64,000 bases of DNA from Aquarana catesbeiana (taxonomy: Eukaryota > Chordata > Amphibia > Anura > Ranidae). A model generated the notes under the pieces. It did not search any database. It was not told where the DNA came from and saw only the letters and a list, made by a program, of their open reading frames with translations. The stretch's first letter is position 1. Every line of letters starts with the position of its first letter. This document shows, piece by piece, positions 23,698 to 35,744 of this stretch. The stretch is taken from contig NC_133324.1 in NCBI RefSeq assembly GCF_042186555.1, positions 6,551,758 to 6,615,757 of the forward strand, read 5' to 3'. The position numbers and the translations under genes are program-made.

Positions 23698-24133
23698 TGC
23701 CGCGTACACACGAGCGATTTTTGCCGTCGGAATAAACTCTGAAGGTTTCTCCGACAAATTTCCGACAGAATTCCGCTCAAGCGGTCTTGCCTACACACGG
23801 TCACATCAAATTCCGACCGTCCAGAACGCGGTAACGTACAGCACGTACGACGGGACTAGAAAAAGGAAGTTCAATAGCCAGTAGCCAATAGCTTCCGTCT
23901 CGTACTTGCTTCAGAGCATGCGTCGTTTTTGGTCCGTCGAAACAGCATACAGACGAGCGGGTTTCCCGACAGAAATTAGTTCCGTCGGAAAAATTTAGAA
24001 CACGTTCTCTACCTAAGTCCATCTGAATTTTCGATGGAGAAAGTCCGATGGGGCATGCACACGGTCGGAATATACAATGAAAAGCTCCCATCTGACTTTT
24101 TCTGATGGACATTCCGCTCGTGTGTACGCGGCA
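23698..24133. mobile_element. Harbinger-like MITE, copy 3
   Basis: 436 bp with near-perfect inverted ends TGCCGCGTACACACGAGCG. Flanks are TAA on the left and TTA on the right, so the 3-bp target duplication has one mismatch or the boundary differs by one base. Internal sequence is closely related to copies 1 and 4. Confidence 0.8.
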
Positions 24134-24982
24134 TTAGATGAATTTCATGGAAGGGAAAATAAGTCTCTCATAGGAAATGCACTTATTGAGATCAAATGTC
24201 CAGTGGGATATGGTCTGAGGATACGGGAGAAGTCCACTTATGGTCAATTTGTCTTTGAGGATACGGATGTTTGATCTCAATAAGTTTACTACACATTAAG
24301 TATGGAGATATTTCCAAGATGGTCCAAATACTGGTTCCATTTGTTTATATGCTGAGTTGAATCCACACTCAGGTCGGAGTTTGTCCTGCTAACTGGTAAG
24401 ATAGTTTATCAGATAAGAGAGATAATATTATTCGATGACTTTATAGTGCTGTCTACATGTGTCCATTCCAGCCCAACCATCAGATCCTTTCATCTGGGAT
24501 GGGGGGGGGGGGCAGGCAGGACTGCCCAATTTACGTGATCAATGTGAATGGCTGGCACAGTCGTCACATGATTGGGAGCCAGTCTTGCCAGCTCCCGATC
24601 ATTACTAGGGACCGGGCAACTTGGTCACTGTGTTGGGAGCACAGGTCTATGGACACATATGTAGTGTGTGTGTGTGAGTGTCAAATCTCACATTCTGCTT
24701 CCAGAAGACATGCATTATGTGGGTGGCAAGGGGTTTAAAAAATTATAGATAATTTATTGAGAACTCTTCTTTATTGTTTTTGCTTCTTTTCAGCGTGATT
24801 CCGGTGGGCCCCTCGTGTGCTAGAGGAACGGAGCCTGGACCCTGGCCGGCGTGGTGTCCTGGGGCAGCCATACCTGCTCTCCATCTTCTCCAGCTGTCTA
24901 CGCCCGCGTCTCCACCCTCAGATCCTGGGTGGACCAGACTGTTGCCGCCAACTAAACACCATCAGATGTCCTTCTGATACTC

Positions 24983-24988
24983 AATAAA
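24983..24988 (+). promoter_or_regulatory. Poly(A) signal of pseudogene B
   Basis: AATAAA 28 bases beyond the TAA of exon 7 (24953-24955), in the same context as in the intact copies. Confidence 0.8.
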
Positions 24989-25039
24989 GTAACTTTTATA
25001 ATAATATATGGCTGTGGATTTTCTTAAGATTCATAAATT

Positions 25040-25560
25040 CACAGAAAAAAAAAAAGTATTATCCGTTTTCTGCACCCACAGTACATTTACTGCGAGAGGG
25101 CGACATGCTGGAGACACCGCAACGTACCGGTAGGTCATGGTGCGCCCTCTGGAGATCCCCTGATCAATCATAGCCAATCAATGATTCCAATGTGAGCAAA
25201 ACTGTTATGAAAGGCTTCCATTCAAGACAGCTTTCTTACTATTGTGACGCTGTGATTGACCCACAGCTATCAAATGGTACCTGGCACCCTGTACTATGTG
25301 ATTCGCTGTAGCCAATCGCAGCCTCACAATAGCAAGCTGTCATGACTGTTATAAGCTATAACAGAAAAAAAAAAAGCCCTGATCAACCCCCCCAGAGTAG
25401 TACAATGTCACTATGGTGACACTGCACTACTCTGATGAAAAAAAAAAGTTAGTAAAAAAAAAACCAAAAAACATGTGTAATAAATTATTTACATTTTTTT
25501 ACATACTATCACCAGTCAGTATCCCTGATCACCACCACACCAGTCATATGATGGAAAAAA
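25040..25560. other. Intergenic DNA, no gene seen
   Basis: Non-coding sequence containing AGAGGGCG...CGCCCTCT inverted pieces, poly(A) runs and AT-rich DNA leading into the minisatellite. It is probably part of the same frog-type repeat that carries the array at 25570-26600. Confidence 0.4.
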
Positions 25561-25569
25561 TGACAGCTT

Positions 25570-26600
25570 CATCAGTTGCTGCTCATCAGTGCTGCCCATC
25601 ATTGCCCATAAGTACCGCATATCAGTGCCCATATTTTTGCACCTATCAGTGCCCATCAGTGCCACCTATCAGTGCTAATCTTTGCCACAAATCAGCACCA
25701 CCTTTAGGTGCCCATCAGTGGGGCATATTAGGGCCTCCTCATCAGTGCCCAAACGTGCCACCTATCAGTGCCCATCAGTGCAGCATATTAGGGCCTCTTC
25801 ATCAGCGCCGCCTCATCAGTGCCCATCAGTGCCACCTATCAGTGCCCATTAGTGCAGCATATTAGGGCCTCCTCATTAGTGCCCATCAGTGCAGCATATT
25901 AGGGCCTCCTTATCAGTGCCGCCTCATGAATGCCTGTCAGTGCCACCCATCAGTGCCCATCAGTGTGACATATTAGGGCCTCCTCATCAGTGCCCGTCAG
26001 TGCTCATCAGTGCGGCATATTAGGGCCTCCTCATTAGTGCCCATCAGTGCAGCATACTAGGGCCTCCTCATCAGTGCCGCCTCATCTGTGCTTATCAGTG
26101 CCACCTATCAGTGCTCATCAGTGCGGCATATTAGGGCCTCCTCATCAGTACCACCTTATCAGTGCCCATTAGTGTGGTATATTAGGGCCTCCTCATCAGT
26201 GCCGCCTCATCAGTGCCCATCAGTACTGCCTCATCAGTGCCCATCAGTGCCCCCTATCAGTGCCCATTAGTGCAGCATATTAGGGCCTCCTCATCAGTGC
26301 CCGTCAGTGCAGCATATTAGGGCCTCCTCATCAGTGCCCCCCCATCAGTGCCCATCAGAGCCATCTATCAGTGCCCATTAGTGCAACATATTAGGCCCTC
26401 CTTATCAGTGCCCATCAGTGCAGCATATTGGGGGCCTCCTCATCAGTGCCACCTCATCAGTGCGTGTCAGTGCCACCTATCAGTGTGACATATTAGGGCC
26501 TCCTCATCAGTACCTGTCAGTGCCGCCTATCAGTGCCCATCAGTGCGGCATATTAGGGCCTCCTCATCAGTACCGGCTCATCAACGCACATCAGTGAAGG
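25570..26600. repeat. Degenerate minisatellite CAGTGCCCATCAGTGC / GCATATTAGGGCCTCCTCAT
   Basis: Roughly 1 kb of alternating units CCATCAGTGCAGCATATTAG and GGCCTCCTCATCAGTGCC. It is related to the arrays at 22140-22790 and, inverted, 10620-11060, but has a distinctive higher-order unit including GCATATTAGGGCC. Confidence 0.85.
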
Positions 26601-26639
26601 AGAAAAATTTACTACCAATAACTAAGAAAAAGTTTTTTT

Positions 26640-27060
26640 TCCACAGGGGACATGTATCAATAATACTAATTGAATTTTTATTAAAGTTTACAAAAATACA
26701 AGTTTTGCATGGTAAAGGCAGTAAGAAAACAATAGGATCTCAAAAAACATGGAGAATTACAAATCCCAAGAGACTTAATGGTAATCCTCATACAAAGTAT
26801 TAACATACACAAGCATAACCACATGAAGAACAGATATCAAACCACAAAAAGGAGAGCAGTAATGGAAAAAAAATCCCAGGAAAGGGGAGGCCCAAAGGAT
26901 AATGTAGCAGATCCAACGGAAGGGGAAACTCAAGTAATTGTTGGAGCAGAGACATTACTATAGACAGAAAAGGCACAATAAGCGATGGCATAGAGGGGAG
27001 AGTGAAGGATCCTGACCAGGTAACACTTCTTGTGTTTTGTACCAAAACTGTAAAATTTTA
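26640..27060. other. Spacer DNA, no feature recognised
   Basis: A/T-rich non-coding sequence between two tandem arrays. No splice-flanked or protein-like open frame was seen. Confidence 0.4.
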
Positions 27061-27099
27061 AAGACTGGCTCTCCGCGCCACACATCTGGATATTTTAGA

Positions 27100-27720
27100 A
27101 GATGAGGACCATATCTTGTCCCAGCAGGGGACAGTGATGGGAAGCTGGACAATAGATGTCAATTTTTGGATATTTCTGGATATTTTAGACGATGAGGACC
27201 ACATCTTGTCCCAGCAGGGGACAGTAATGGGACGCTGGACAATAGATGTCAATTTTTGGATATTTCTGGATATTTTAGACGTTGAGAACCACATTTTGTC
27301 CCAGCAGGGGAGAGTGATGGGACGCTGGACAATAGATGTCAATTTTTGGATATTTCTGGATATTTTAGACAATGAGGACCACATCTTGTCCCAGCAGGGG
27401 AGAGTGATGGGACGCTGGACAATAGATGTCAATTTTTGGATATTTCTGGATATTTTAGATGTTGAGGACCATATCTTGTCCCAGCAGAGAGAGGGGAGTG
27501 ATGGGACGCTGGACAATAGATGTCAATTTTTGGATATTTCTGGATATTTTAGACAATGAGGACCACATCTTGTCCCAGCAGGGGAGAGTGATGGGACGCT
27601 GGACAATAGATGTCAATTTTTGGATATTTCTGGATATTTAAGATGTTGAGGACCATATCTTGTCCCAGCAGAGAGAGGAGAGTGATGGGACGCTAGACAA
27701 TAGATGTCAATTTTTGCATA
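27100..27720. repeat. 90-bp tandem satellite, about 7 copies
   Basis: Units marked by TGTCCCAGCAGGGGA recur at 27121, 27211, 27301, 27391, 27481, 27575 and 27665. This is a 90-bp period with one 4-bp expansion. Each unit contains GGACAATAGATGTCAATTTT and TGGATATTTCTGGATATTTT. Because 90 is a multiple of three, both strands show long open frames that are not evidence of a gene. Confidence 0.95.
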
Positions 27721-27724
27721 TACT

Positions 27725-28195
27725 GTAGGCATGGAGGTCCTCAGTGAGTGGAGAGGCCTCGTTGAGTAAATGATAGATAGAGGAATTTAAATGTAATTGG
27801 AGTGGTCCTTGGGGGCAGATATATTTAAAGGCAGTTGGTTTTAGGCAATGTAAGGGACAGGGAGAGAGTGGAGAGATAATGTTTAATTTGAAGGTAAGAA
27901 TAAAGCATATTAAATTGGTGAACTCCTTACTGGACAACTCCCACCAGTTCCAGGAGACTTGAGAACCCTGGGCCAACTATGTAGGAATTCACAAACCCCC
28001 CTGGTTTCTCCCAATCCTAAGTGTTACCAATGGTGCTCTGGTGGCTCAGCCTCTTCTTTCCTGTCCTCCTTTTTCCTCCAATCCGCTTTCGGACCTGGTC
28101 TTTTTTCCTTCCTACCCTCACCCTACTGGATCCTCTACCCCATATTGCAGTTCTGTTCTTGATACACGATGATACTTCTTTCTCCATGAGACACT
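27725..28195. other. Spacer DNA, no gene seen
   Basis: Non-coding sequence between the 90-bp array and the hairpin. Short open frames on the plus strand are pyrimidine-rich and match no family I recognise. Confidence 0.4.
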
Positions 28196-28200
28196 TCTAT

Positions 28201-28426
28201 TACTATGCTCCTCAAATCCTAAAGCAGACTAGGGGCATAGCACAATCTCTTATTTCTCATTTTGTTTACCTTGTTTGATCCATATGCTAGAGAACCTTCA
28301 GTGGATGCTACCGAGGTTCAATCCACTGAAGGTTCTCTAGCATATGGATCAAACAAGGCAAACAAAATAAGAAATAAGGGATTGTACTATGCCCCTAGTC
28401 TGCTTTAGGATTTAAGGAGCATAGTA
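28201..28426. repeat. Near-perfect hairpin, 106-bp arms with 14-bp loop
   Basis: 28201-28306 is the reverse complement of 28321-28426 with only a handful of mismatches. Example pairing: CTAGAGAACCTTCAGTGGAT against ATCCACTGAAGGTTCTCTAG. The loop is GCTACCGAGGTTCA. No target duplication is obvious. Confidence 0.9.
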
Positions 28427-28601
28427 GACCACTCTTCTCTCGGTGTGCACTTGGTGGTCTTGGTCACTCTCTTGGTCTCCTCAGTCCTAAGTCTGTGATA
28501 TATACCAAATGCCGGCTCCTCAAATCCCTAGTCACTGGCATATTGCTCCAGTTATAGTCTCTCAGTCAGTCTCTTTGGATGTTATCTTGATGTTCTTTAT
28601 G

Positions 28602-29580
28602 TCATCGCATCTGTTTATGGGGAACTGTGTCAAATGATTTTGCAAAATCCAGATACACCACATCTACGGGCCTTCCTTTATCTAGATGGCAACTCACTTC
28701 CTCATAGAAGGTTAGTAGATTGGTTTGGCAAGAACGATTCTTCATGAATCCATGCTGATTACTGCTAATGATACCGTTCTCATTACTAAAATCTTGTATA
28801 TAGTCCCTTATCATCCCCTCCAAGAGTTTACATACTATTGATGTTAGGCTAACTGGTCTGTAATTCCCAGGGATGTATTTTGGGCCCTTTTTAAATATTG
28901 GTGCTACATTGGCTTTTCTCCAATCAGCTGGTACCATTCGAGTCAGTAGACCGTCAGTAAAAAATAGGAACGGTGGTCTGGCAATTACTTGACTGAGTTC
29001 CCTAAGTACCCTCGGATGCAAGCCATCTGGTCCCGGTGATTTATTAATGTTAAGTTTCTCAAGTCTAATTTTAATTCTGTCCTCTGTTAGCCATGGAGGT
29101 GCTTCCTGTGTTGTGTCATGAGGATAAACACTGCAGTTTTGGTTACTGAAGCTCCCCAATTCCCTCGTGAAGACTGAAGAGAAGAATAAATTCAATACCT
29201 TCGCCATCTCCCCATCTTTGTAACCAGATGTCCTTCCTCATTCTTTATGGGGCCAATATGGTCTGTCCTCCCTCTTTTACTGTTTACATACTTAAAGAAT
29301 TTCTTGGGATTTTTTTTGCTCTCCTCCGCTATGTGTCTTTCATGTTCTATCTTAGCCGTCCTAATTGTACCCTTACATTTCTTGTTGCATTCTTTATAAA
29401 GTCTGAATGCTGATGATGATCCCTCAGCCTTGTTTTTTTTGAAGGCCTTCTCCTTTGCTTTTATATGCATTTTTACATTGAAGTTAAGTCACCCAGGAAT
29501 TTTGTTCGCTCTTTTAAATTTATTACCCAATGGGATACATTGGCTAATGACTTTATTTAATATGCTCTTAAAAGCAAACC
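28602..29580 (-). mobile_element. CR1/L2-type LINE fragment (N-terminal and central RT)
   Basis: The minus strand encodes linker sequence (FRLYKECNKKCKGTIRTAK, KFFKYVNSKRG), then after a frameshift near 29200 RT motifs NKSPGPDGLHPRVLREL, VPADWRKANVAPIFKKG, PGNYRPVSLTSIVCKLLEGM, NQHGFMKNRSCQTNLLTFYE and VVYLDFAKSFDTVPHKQ. It stops before the YxDD box. The endonuclease and C-terminus are absent, so it is a dead internal fragment. Confidence 0.9.
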
Positions 29581-29601
29581 CATCTCTCCTCCGTGTTCTC
29601 C

Positions 29602-29965
29602 AACGGAATTCCGCTCAAGCTGTCTTGCATACACACGGTCGCACCAAAGTCCGACCGTCCAGAACGAGGTGACGTACAACAAGTACGACGGGACTAGAAA
29701 AAGGAAGTTCAATAGCCAGTAGCTTACATCTCGTATTTACTTCAGAGCATGTGTTGTTTTTGGTCCGTCGGAACAGCATACAGACAAGCGGTTTTCCCGA
29801 TAGGAATTGGTTCTGTTGGAAATATTTAGAACATGTTCCATTTCTAGGTCCATCAGAATTTTCGAATAAAAAAAGTCTGGTGCGGCATACACACGATCGG
29901 AATAGACAATGAAAAGCTTCCGTCTGACTTTTTCTGTCGGACATTCCACCCGTTTGTACGCGGCA
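29602..29965. mobile_element. Harbinger-like MITE, copy 4 (left end lost)
   Basis: Internal sequence and right terminus (GTACGCGGCA, then TTA at 29966-29968) match copies 1 and 3. The left terminal inverted repeat is missing, and the element starts at the equivalent of an internal AATTCCGCTCAAGCTG. Confidence 0.75.
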
Positions 29966-29989
29966 TTACTCTCTGGATTTCCTGTTGCC

Positions 29990-30630
29990 AAACCTCTACA
30001 TGAACTTGACCATTCTTATTGATATCTCGGTTGTACCTGATTACTCTGTATCTGACATGGCTTGTCTGACTCTACACCAGTCTCCTCCCTTTGCTACAGC
30101 CTCCATGTACCTGCATCTGCAGTACCCGACACCATCAATTTACCTGCATCCACAGCACTGCTGCATCCACGAGTGCCTGCATCCACAGCCACAAACCGCA
30201 ACTCCACTACCGCTGCTGGCGTCTACTAGTGTCCCCCTACTACAGAAAACACCACAGGCACTGCTACCCCACCGCGCTCTTGCGGCTGCTGTTGCAATCT
30301 CAGTGATCCCTGAACCGGGGCTGTATGAGAGGCCCTCCTCTGCTCGTCAGGCTCTACAAGAAAGGTACGTGACAGATTGGACAAAGGCACCCTGCCTTTG
30401 GTCAATTATGGCTCTCGCAGCAGAGTGTGCTGTGATCGGCAGGTCAGGTGCATGCTTTGGCCAATCATCAGACGTCAATGCACTGCAATCTCACATTGCA
30501 TTATTGGGCGTTCTGCGGCGCTCAAATTTACCGAAAACGCCCCATATGTTTGGTTTGTTTGCCCCATATGTTTGTTCAAGTCGAGCTTACGTTCGACTCA
30601 AACCACGGGCTCATCCCTACTCCACAGCTT
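29990..30630. other. Low-complexity spacer, no gene supported
   Basis: Contains repeated CTGCATCCACAG-type words and a segment (GGGCGTTCTGCGGCGC) ending in CGGGCTCATCCCTAC, a motif also seen at the end of the 60.6-62.4 kb repeat. A 241-codon open frame starts at 29985 but has biased composition and runs into the satellite. Confidence 0.4.
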
Positions 30631-30639
30631 CCACTTCTG

Positions 30640-32325
30640 AGCAAATCACCTCCCCTTCACAGCTCCCACCTATGAACAAATCACCACCCCCTTCACAACT
30701 CCCCCTCTGAACAAATCACCACCCCTTCACAGCTCCACCTCTGAGCAAATCACCACCCCTTCACAGCTCCCACCTCTGAGCAAATCACCACCTCTCTCAC
30801 AGCTCCACTATGAACAAATCACCACCCCCTTCACAACTCCCCCTCTGAACAAATCACCACCCCTTCACAGCTCCACCTCTGAGCATATCACCACCCCCTT
30901 CACAGCTCCACCTCTGAGCAAATCATCACCCCACTTCACAGCTACACCTCTGAGCAAATTTCCACCTCTTCGAAGCTCTGACCTCTGAATAGATCTCCAC
31001 CACCTTCACCACTCTCACCTCTGAGCAAATCACCACCCCCTTCACAGCTCCACCTCTGAACATGTCACCACCCCCTTCACAGTTCCACCTCTGAGCATAT
31101 CACCACCCCCTTCACAGCTCCACCTATAAGCAAATCACCACCCCCTTCACTGCTCCACCTCTGAACATATCACCACCCCCTTCACAGCTCTCACCATGAG
31201 CAGATCACCACCCCCTCCACAGCTCCACCTACGAGCAAATCATCACCCCTCCACAGGTCCACCTCTGAACATATCACCACCCCCTTCACAGCCCCACCTC
31301 TCAACATATCACCACCCCTTCACAGCTCCACCTCTGAACATATCACCACCCCCTTCACAGCTCTCACCATGAGCAGATCACCACCCCCTCCACAGCTCCA
31401 CCTACGAGCAAATCATCACCCCTTCACAGGTCCACCTCTGAACATATCACCACCCCCTTCACAGCCCCACCTCTCAACATATCACCACCCCTTCACAGCT
31501 CCACCTCTGAACATATCACCACCCCCTTCACAGCTCCACCTCTGAGCAAATCATCACCCCACTTCACAGCTCCACCTCTGAGCAAATCTCCACCTCTTCG
31601 AAGCTCTGACCTCTGAACAGATCTCCACCACCTTCACCACTCTCACCTCTGAGCAAATCACCACCCCCTTCACAACTCCACCTCTGAACATTTCACCACT
31701 CCCTTCACCGGTCCACCTCTGAGCAAATCACCACCCCCTTCACAGCTCCACTTCTGAGCAAATCACCACCCCCTTCACAGCTCCACCTCTGAACATATCA
31801 CCACCCCCTTCACAGCTCCACCTCTGCGCATATATCTACCCCCTTCACAGCTCCACCTATAAGCAAATCACCACTCCCTTCACAGCTCCACCTATGAGCA
31901 AATCACCACCCCCTCCACAGGTCTACCTCTGAACATATCACCACCCCCTTCACAGCTCCACCCCTGAACATATCACCACCCCCTTCACAACTCCACCTCT
32001 GAATATATCACCACCCCCTTCACAGCTCCACCTCTGAACATATCTCCACCCCCTTCACAGCTACACCTCTGAGCAAATCCCCACCCCCTCCACAGCTCCA
32101 CCTCTGAACATATCACCACCCCCTTCACAGCTCCACCTCTGAACATATCACTTCCCCCTTCACAGCTCCACCTCTGAATAAATCACCACCCCCTTCACAG
32201 CTCCACCTCTGAATATATCACCACTCCCTTCACAGCTCTCACCTCTGAGCAAATCACCATCCCCTCCACAGCTCCACCTCTGAACAAATCACCACCCCCT
32301 TTACAGCTCTCACCTCTGCACAACC
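30640..32325. repeat. 35-bp satellite array (TCACAGCTCCACCTCTGAGC unit)
   Basis: About 1.7 kb of units such as CACCTCTGAACATATCACC followed by ACCCCCTTCACAGCTC, with period near 34-35 bp. The same unit in reverse-complement orientation makes up 63180-64000. Within the array a block of several units appears duplicated (about 31195-31330 versus 31355-31520). Confidence 0.95.
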
Positions 32326-32329
32326 TGCC

Positions 32330-32920
32330 CCCTTCCCTCTACATTTGTCACTCTTTTAAAATCTCCCATCAGCTCTCATATTTGCACAAATCCCCCTCCT
32401 TTCCCAGTGCTCAAATCTGCACAGACCCCCTCTCTCCTCTGCCCAGAACCTCCAACGTGGACAGCTCCACCTATCAAAACTGTGGCACAGAGCTAAGGAG
32501 GAGTTTAAGAGCACTTTCCTCAGCTCTTTACTGCATGTCTAACATGTGGCAGACAGGGACAGAAGCCACATTCCCGAATCACATAAAAAAATGGTAGCAG
32601 TGGTGGTGTCAGGACCTGGGGCACCCACCAACAGATGTTGGGCTGTCCTGGGTGACCAGTGCTAGCACACAGACAACTTCCTCTGCCTCCTTCTGTGTTT
32701 GGTGACAGGTTGGAGAGGACAGGGCTGCCAGAGGTTGCAGAACAGAGTTCCACCACATTCCTGCTGAAAAAAAAGTCCTACTGAGCATCATTGAGCGAGT
32801 TCTTCTCTCTAATCAGTGTAGTGATCATCCCTGAAGGGGCTGCTGGAAAGAGACAGGTTCTCCCTAAGCAGTGTGGGGCCACCAGTCACACCAGCGCATA
32901 ACCATTAGAACTCAGTCTAG
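32330..32920. other. Spacer DNA, no gene supported
   Basis: Unique-looking non-coding sequence following the satellite. Short open frames on both strands do not resemble known proteins. Confidence 0.4.
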
Positions 32921-32922
32921 GG

Positions 32923-33107
32923 CAGTGTTTCTCAACTCCAGTCCTCAAGGCGCCCCAACAGGTCATGTTTTCAGGATTTCCCTCAGATGAAATAGCTGTG
33001 GTAATTACTAAGGCAGTGAAACTGATCACATCACCTGTGCAAAATAATGGAAAGCCTGAAAACATGACCTGTTGGGGCGCCTTGAGGACTGGAGTTGAGA
33101 AACACTG
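32923..33107. mobile_element. hAT MITE (Buster-type target duplication), copy 2
   Basis: 185 bp, same length and terminal inverted repeats as 11583-11767. It is flanked by an exact 8-bp duplication GTCTAGGG (32915-32922 and 33108-33115). The loop region differs in a few bases from copy 1. Confidence 0.93.
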
Positions 33108-33119
33108 GTCTAGGGGATG

Positions 33120-34190
33120 TCTTTTTAGTATTTATTGCTGAAGAACTTTGACAGGAGATGTCTTTAGGGTCCTGGAATGCTCCAAAGCAATCATCAACAA
33201 CAGCAAAAATACAAGAATCTCTTTAGTCTCCCACTAGCAGCTTCTCTGGAGGTAGCTAGGGATGGTCAGCATATCTGAGGCCCCACAGCTGTAGACTATG
33301 GAGCTGCCATTAGCAACTGCTTTCCTTTCGCTTCTACACAACTATCAGTACAGTCTTTACTCACAGGGTCCTAGGAGATATCTGCCACCCATTCTCCATG
33401 GGTAGATTCTTATTGAGAGTCCTTCTTCATACCTGGAATCTGAAATAGTGTCCTTCAGCAGGTCTCCCCTTTTTCAGCTGTCCTCCTCAGACCCATAACA
33501 CAGCAAATGCTGAGGCCCAAACGGTGGGCAATACTTCTTCTAGGGGTAGCAGCACCAGGGGTACTGGAACCCTCCCCGATGAGGAAAAAACAATCTGCCC
33601 AGGGCTCCTACATGTTTAACACTTCTCCAGCCACCTTCCGGATGCTCCAGGGATTAGCCAGGGTGTGATAAATATTCAGCTGATCATTTGGATCTCCCTC
33701 CTTATACTGTGGAAGCTTCTGGCAGAGGTAGGGTGAAGCAATCAAACACATAGCTCAGGTACCCTGAGTAGGATCCAAATATCCACTCCACTCATTAAAA
33801 TAGAGGCAAAAACTGCATTTACCTTACAGCTTAACAGGGGGGGGGGGGGGGCACTGCAGCTGCAATTCCCTTGAAGGGCACTCAAATGACATAGAATTCC
33901 CCCATTAAAAGACTCCCAAGTTAAAGTGGTTCTAAAAGCTAAAGGTTTTTTTTACCTTCATGCATTCTATGCATACTCACTAAGCTCTCACGCATCTCTC
34001 CCTCCTCATTGGCTGAGACACAGCAGTGGGAGCCGTTGGCAAACACAGCCAGAAGGAGGGGGTGGGGGTGTCATGTACCTGGTCTGATAAGGATTTAACG
34101 AGAGGGCTTCACTTGCAGCTAAGTGCCAAGCACCCGTGAAGGTGGGAACAGGGAGTGCTAGGCTCAAAGGAAAAGAGGATTGAACAGAGC
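33120..34190. other. Spacer DNA, no gene supported
   Basis: Non-coding sequence with a poly(G) run of about 18 bases at 33837-33851 and a frog-repeat-like piece (AAGTGGTTCTAAAAGCTAAAGG) around 33920. No protein-coding signal seen. Confidence 0.4.
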
Positions 34191-34981
34191 TCTGTGATAT
34201 GTTCAAAGCTTGGGAGATTTTTTTTTGCTTTATACTTCTCCACAACTTTATCCCTGACCTGTCTGGTGTGTTCCTTGGCCTTCATCATGCTATTTGTTCA
34301 CTAAAGTTCTCTGACAAACCTCTGAGGGCTTCACAGAACAGCTGCATTCACACTGAGATTAAATTACACACAGGTGGACTCTATTTACTAATTAGGTGAC
34401 CTCTGAAGGCAATTGGTTCCACTAGATTTTAGTTGGGGGTATCAGAGTAAAGGGAGCTGAATACAAATGTCCCCCCCCCCCACACTTTTCACATATTTAT
34501 TTGTAAAAAAAAATTGAAAGCCATTTATCATTTTCCTTCCAGTTCACAATTATGTGACACTTTGTGTTGGTCTATCACATAAAATCCCATATCACATAAA
34601 ATTATGTTTTTGGTTGTAACATGAAAAAATGTGGGGAATGTCAAGAGGTATGAATACTTTTTTATAAATTCTTTATTTTCTGCCAATCATATATCACATG
34701 CCACATGGAACATATTCTTTTAAACATCATATCAGCATATACATATTCTTTCTATCATAATATAGCTTTTTCACTCATTTCCTTACCAATTGGTTCTGAG
34801 TCTCTTCTATTCCAAGGGCAAGCATATAATTCCCCCTTTTTCATTTCCCTTAACCCCATTACCCCCCCCCCCCCACCCCACCAGTACAAGGAAAAAAAAA
34901 AAAAAAAAAAAAAGTTATTTACCCCACCCCCCCGAAAAGGGGGGGGGAGGGGGGAGCCCCTCTCCTCAGGTCCATTTGATC

Positions 34982-35655
34982 TTATCTGTCCCCCTTCTCC
35001 TGTTCTCTAATTCTATACTCTACTAGGGGAGACCAAATCATCCGATATTTCTCATCTTGTTCTTTCAGCATCATCGTCAAGTTTTCCATTTGTTGAATTT
35101 CTGTGATTCTAGCCCACCACTGTAATTTAGTCGGGGGGACTGTACTCTTCCACAGAGCCGGGATACACGCCCTTGCGGCGGTGAGAAGGTGTTTAAGCAG
35201 GGACTTCCTATATTTTTCCACCGATAGGGGAACATCATTTAATAGAAATGCAACCGGGTTACACCCAAGAGACACACCTGTAATGTCCTTAATCGTTTCC
35301 TCAACTGTTTCCCAGAAGCCCTTAATATCCTCACATTCCCAGAATATATGTGTCATTGTTCCCACCCCCCTCTTACAGCGCCAGCATCTATCTGATACTT
35401 GTGGATACATTTTTTGAAGAGCTGCTGGTGTTCTATACCATCTGGTAAGGATTTTATATCCTCCCTCTTGATATCTGCTGGCAATTGATGTTTTATGTAC
35501 TGATTTTAATATTTTCGTCTTCTGCTTTTGAGTAAACATTACTCCTAACTCTCTCTCCCAGGCTTGCATAAAGTTGAACTCCTGTGGCACTTCCAGGCTT
35601 GTTAATATTTCATAGAAATATGATAAGGAATGCCTGATGTTTTCACCATTTAGAC
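34982..35655 (-). CDS. L1 ORF2, C-terminal part (after hAT insertion)
   Basis: Encodes the end of ORF2p, about 220 codons downstream of the insertion. It includes a zinc-knuckle-like CWRCKRGVGTMTHIFWEC (C-x2-C-x8-H-x4-C), characteristic of L1/Tx1 ORF2 C-termini, and ends at 34982-34984. It is in the same frame as the upstream part when the hAT element and one 8-bp target copy (35648-37651) are removed. Confidence 0.9.
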
Positions 35656-35744
35656 CAGTGGTTCTCAACCTTCCTAGTGCCGTGACCCCTTGATAAAATT
35701 TCCCAAGTTGTGGGGACCCCTAACAGTAAAATTATTTTTGCTGG

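Larger units (their letters stand above)
10257..24955 (+). pseudogene. Chymotrypsinogen-like pseudogene, copy B
   Basis: Recognisable parts: ATG of exon 1 (10257-10259), exon 2 (11420-11523), exon 5 (18421-18592), exon 6 (19180-19313) and exon 7 (24794-24955). Exon 1 is replaced after its ATG by about 0.8 kb of repeat. Exon 2 still encodes CGVPAIRPFISGYAR and VVNGENTFSGSW, but a 104-bp LINE-tail-like insertion separates it from its splice acceptor. Exons 3 and 4, with His57, are missing where the DIRS element sits. Exon 5 lacks nine bases, removing IKL after NDIAL, and has Trp to Arg (TGRGYT). Exon 7 begins with Arg instead of Gly (RDSGGPL) and has a TAG in place of CAG at LVC*RNG. Exon 6 encodes Lys192. 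Trp215 (VVSWG) is retained, unlike in the intact copies. It cannot produce an active enzyme. Confidence 0.93.

Noticed and set aside
27058..27641. Open frames of about 150 codons on both strands
   Set aside because: A 90-bp satellite with period divisible by three keeps all phases open.
29985..30710. 241-codon plus-strand open frame
   Set aside because: Biased Pro/Ser/His composition from low-complexity words, runs into the 35-bp satellite and has no recognisable domain.
30640..32325. Regular repeats considered as a CRISPR array
   Set aside because: Units are contiguous without unique spacers, and the context is a vertebrate genome.
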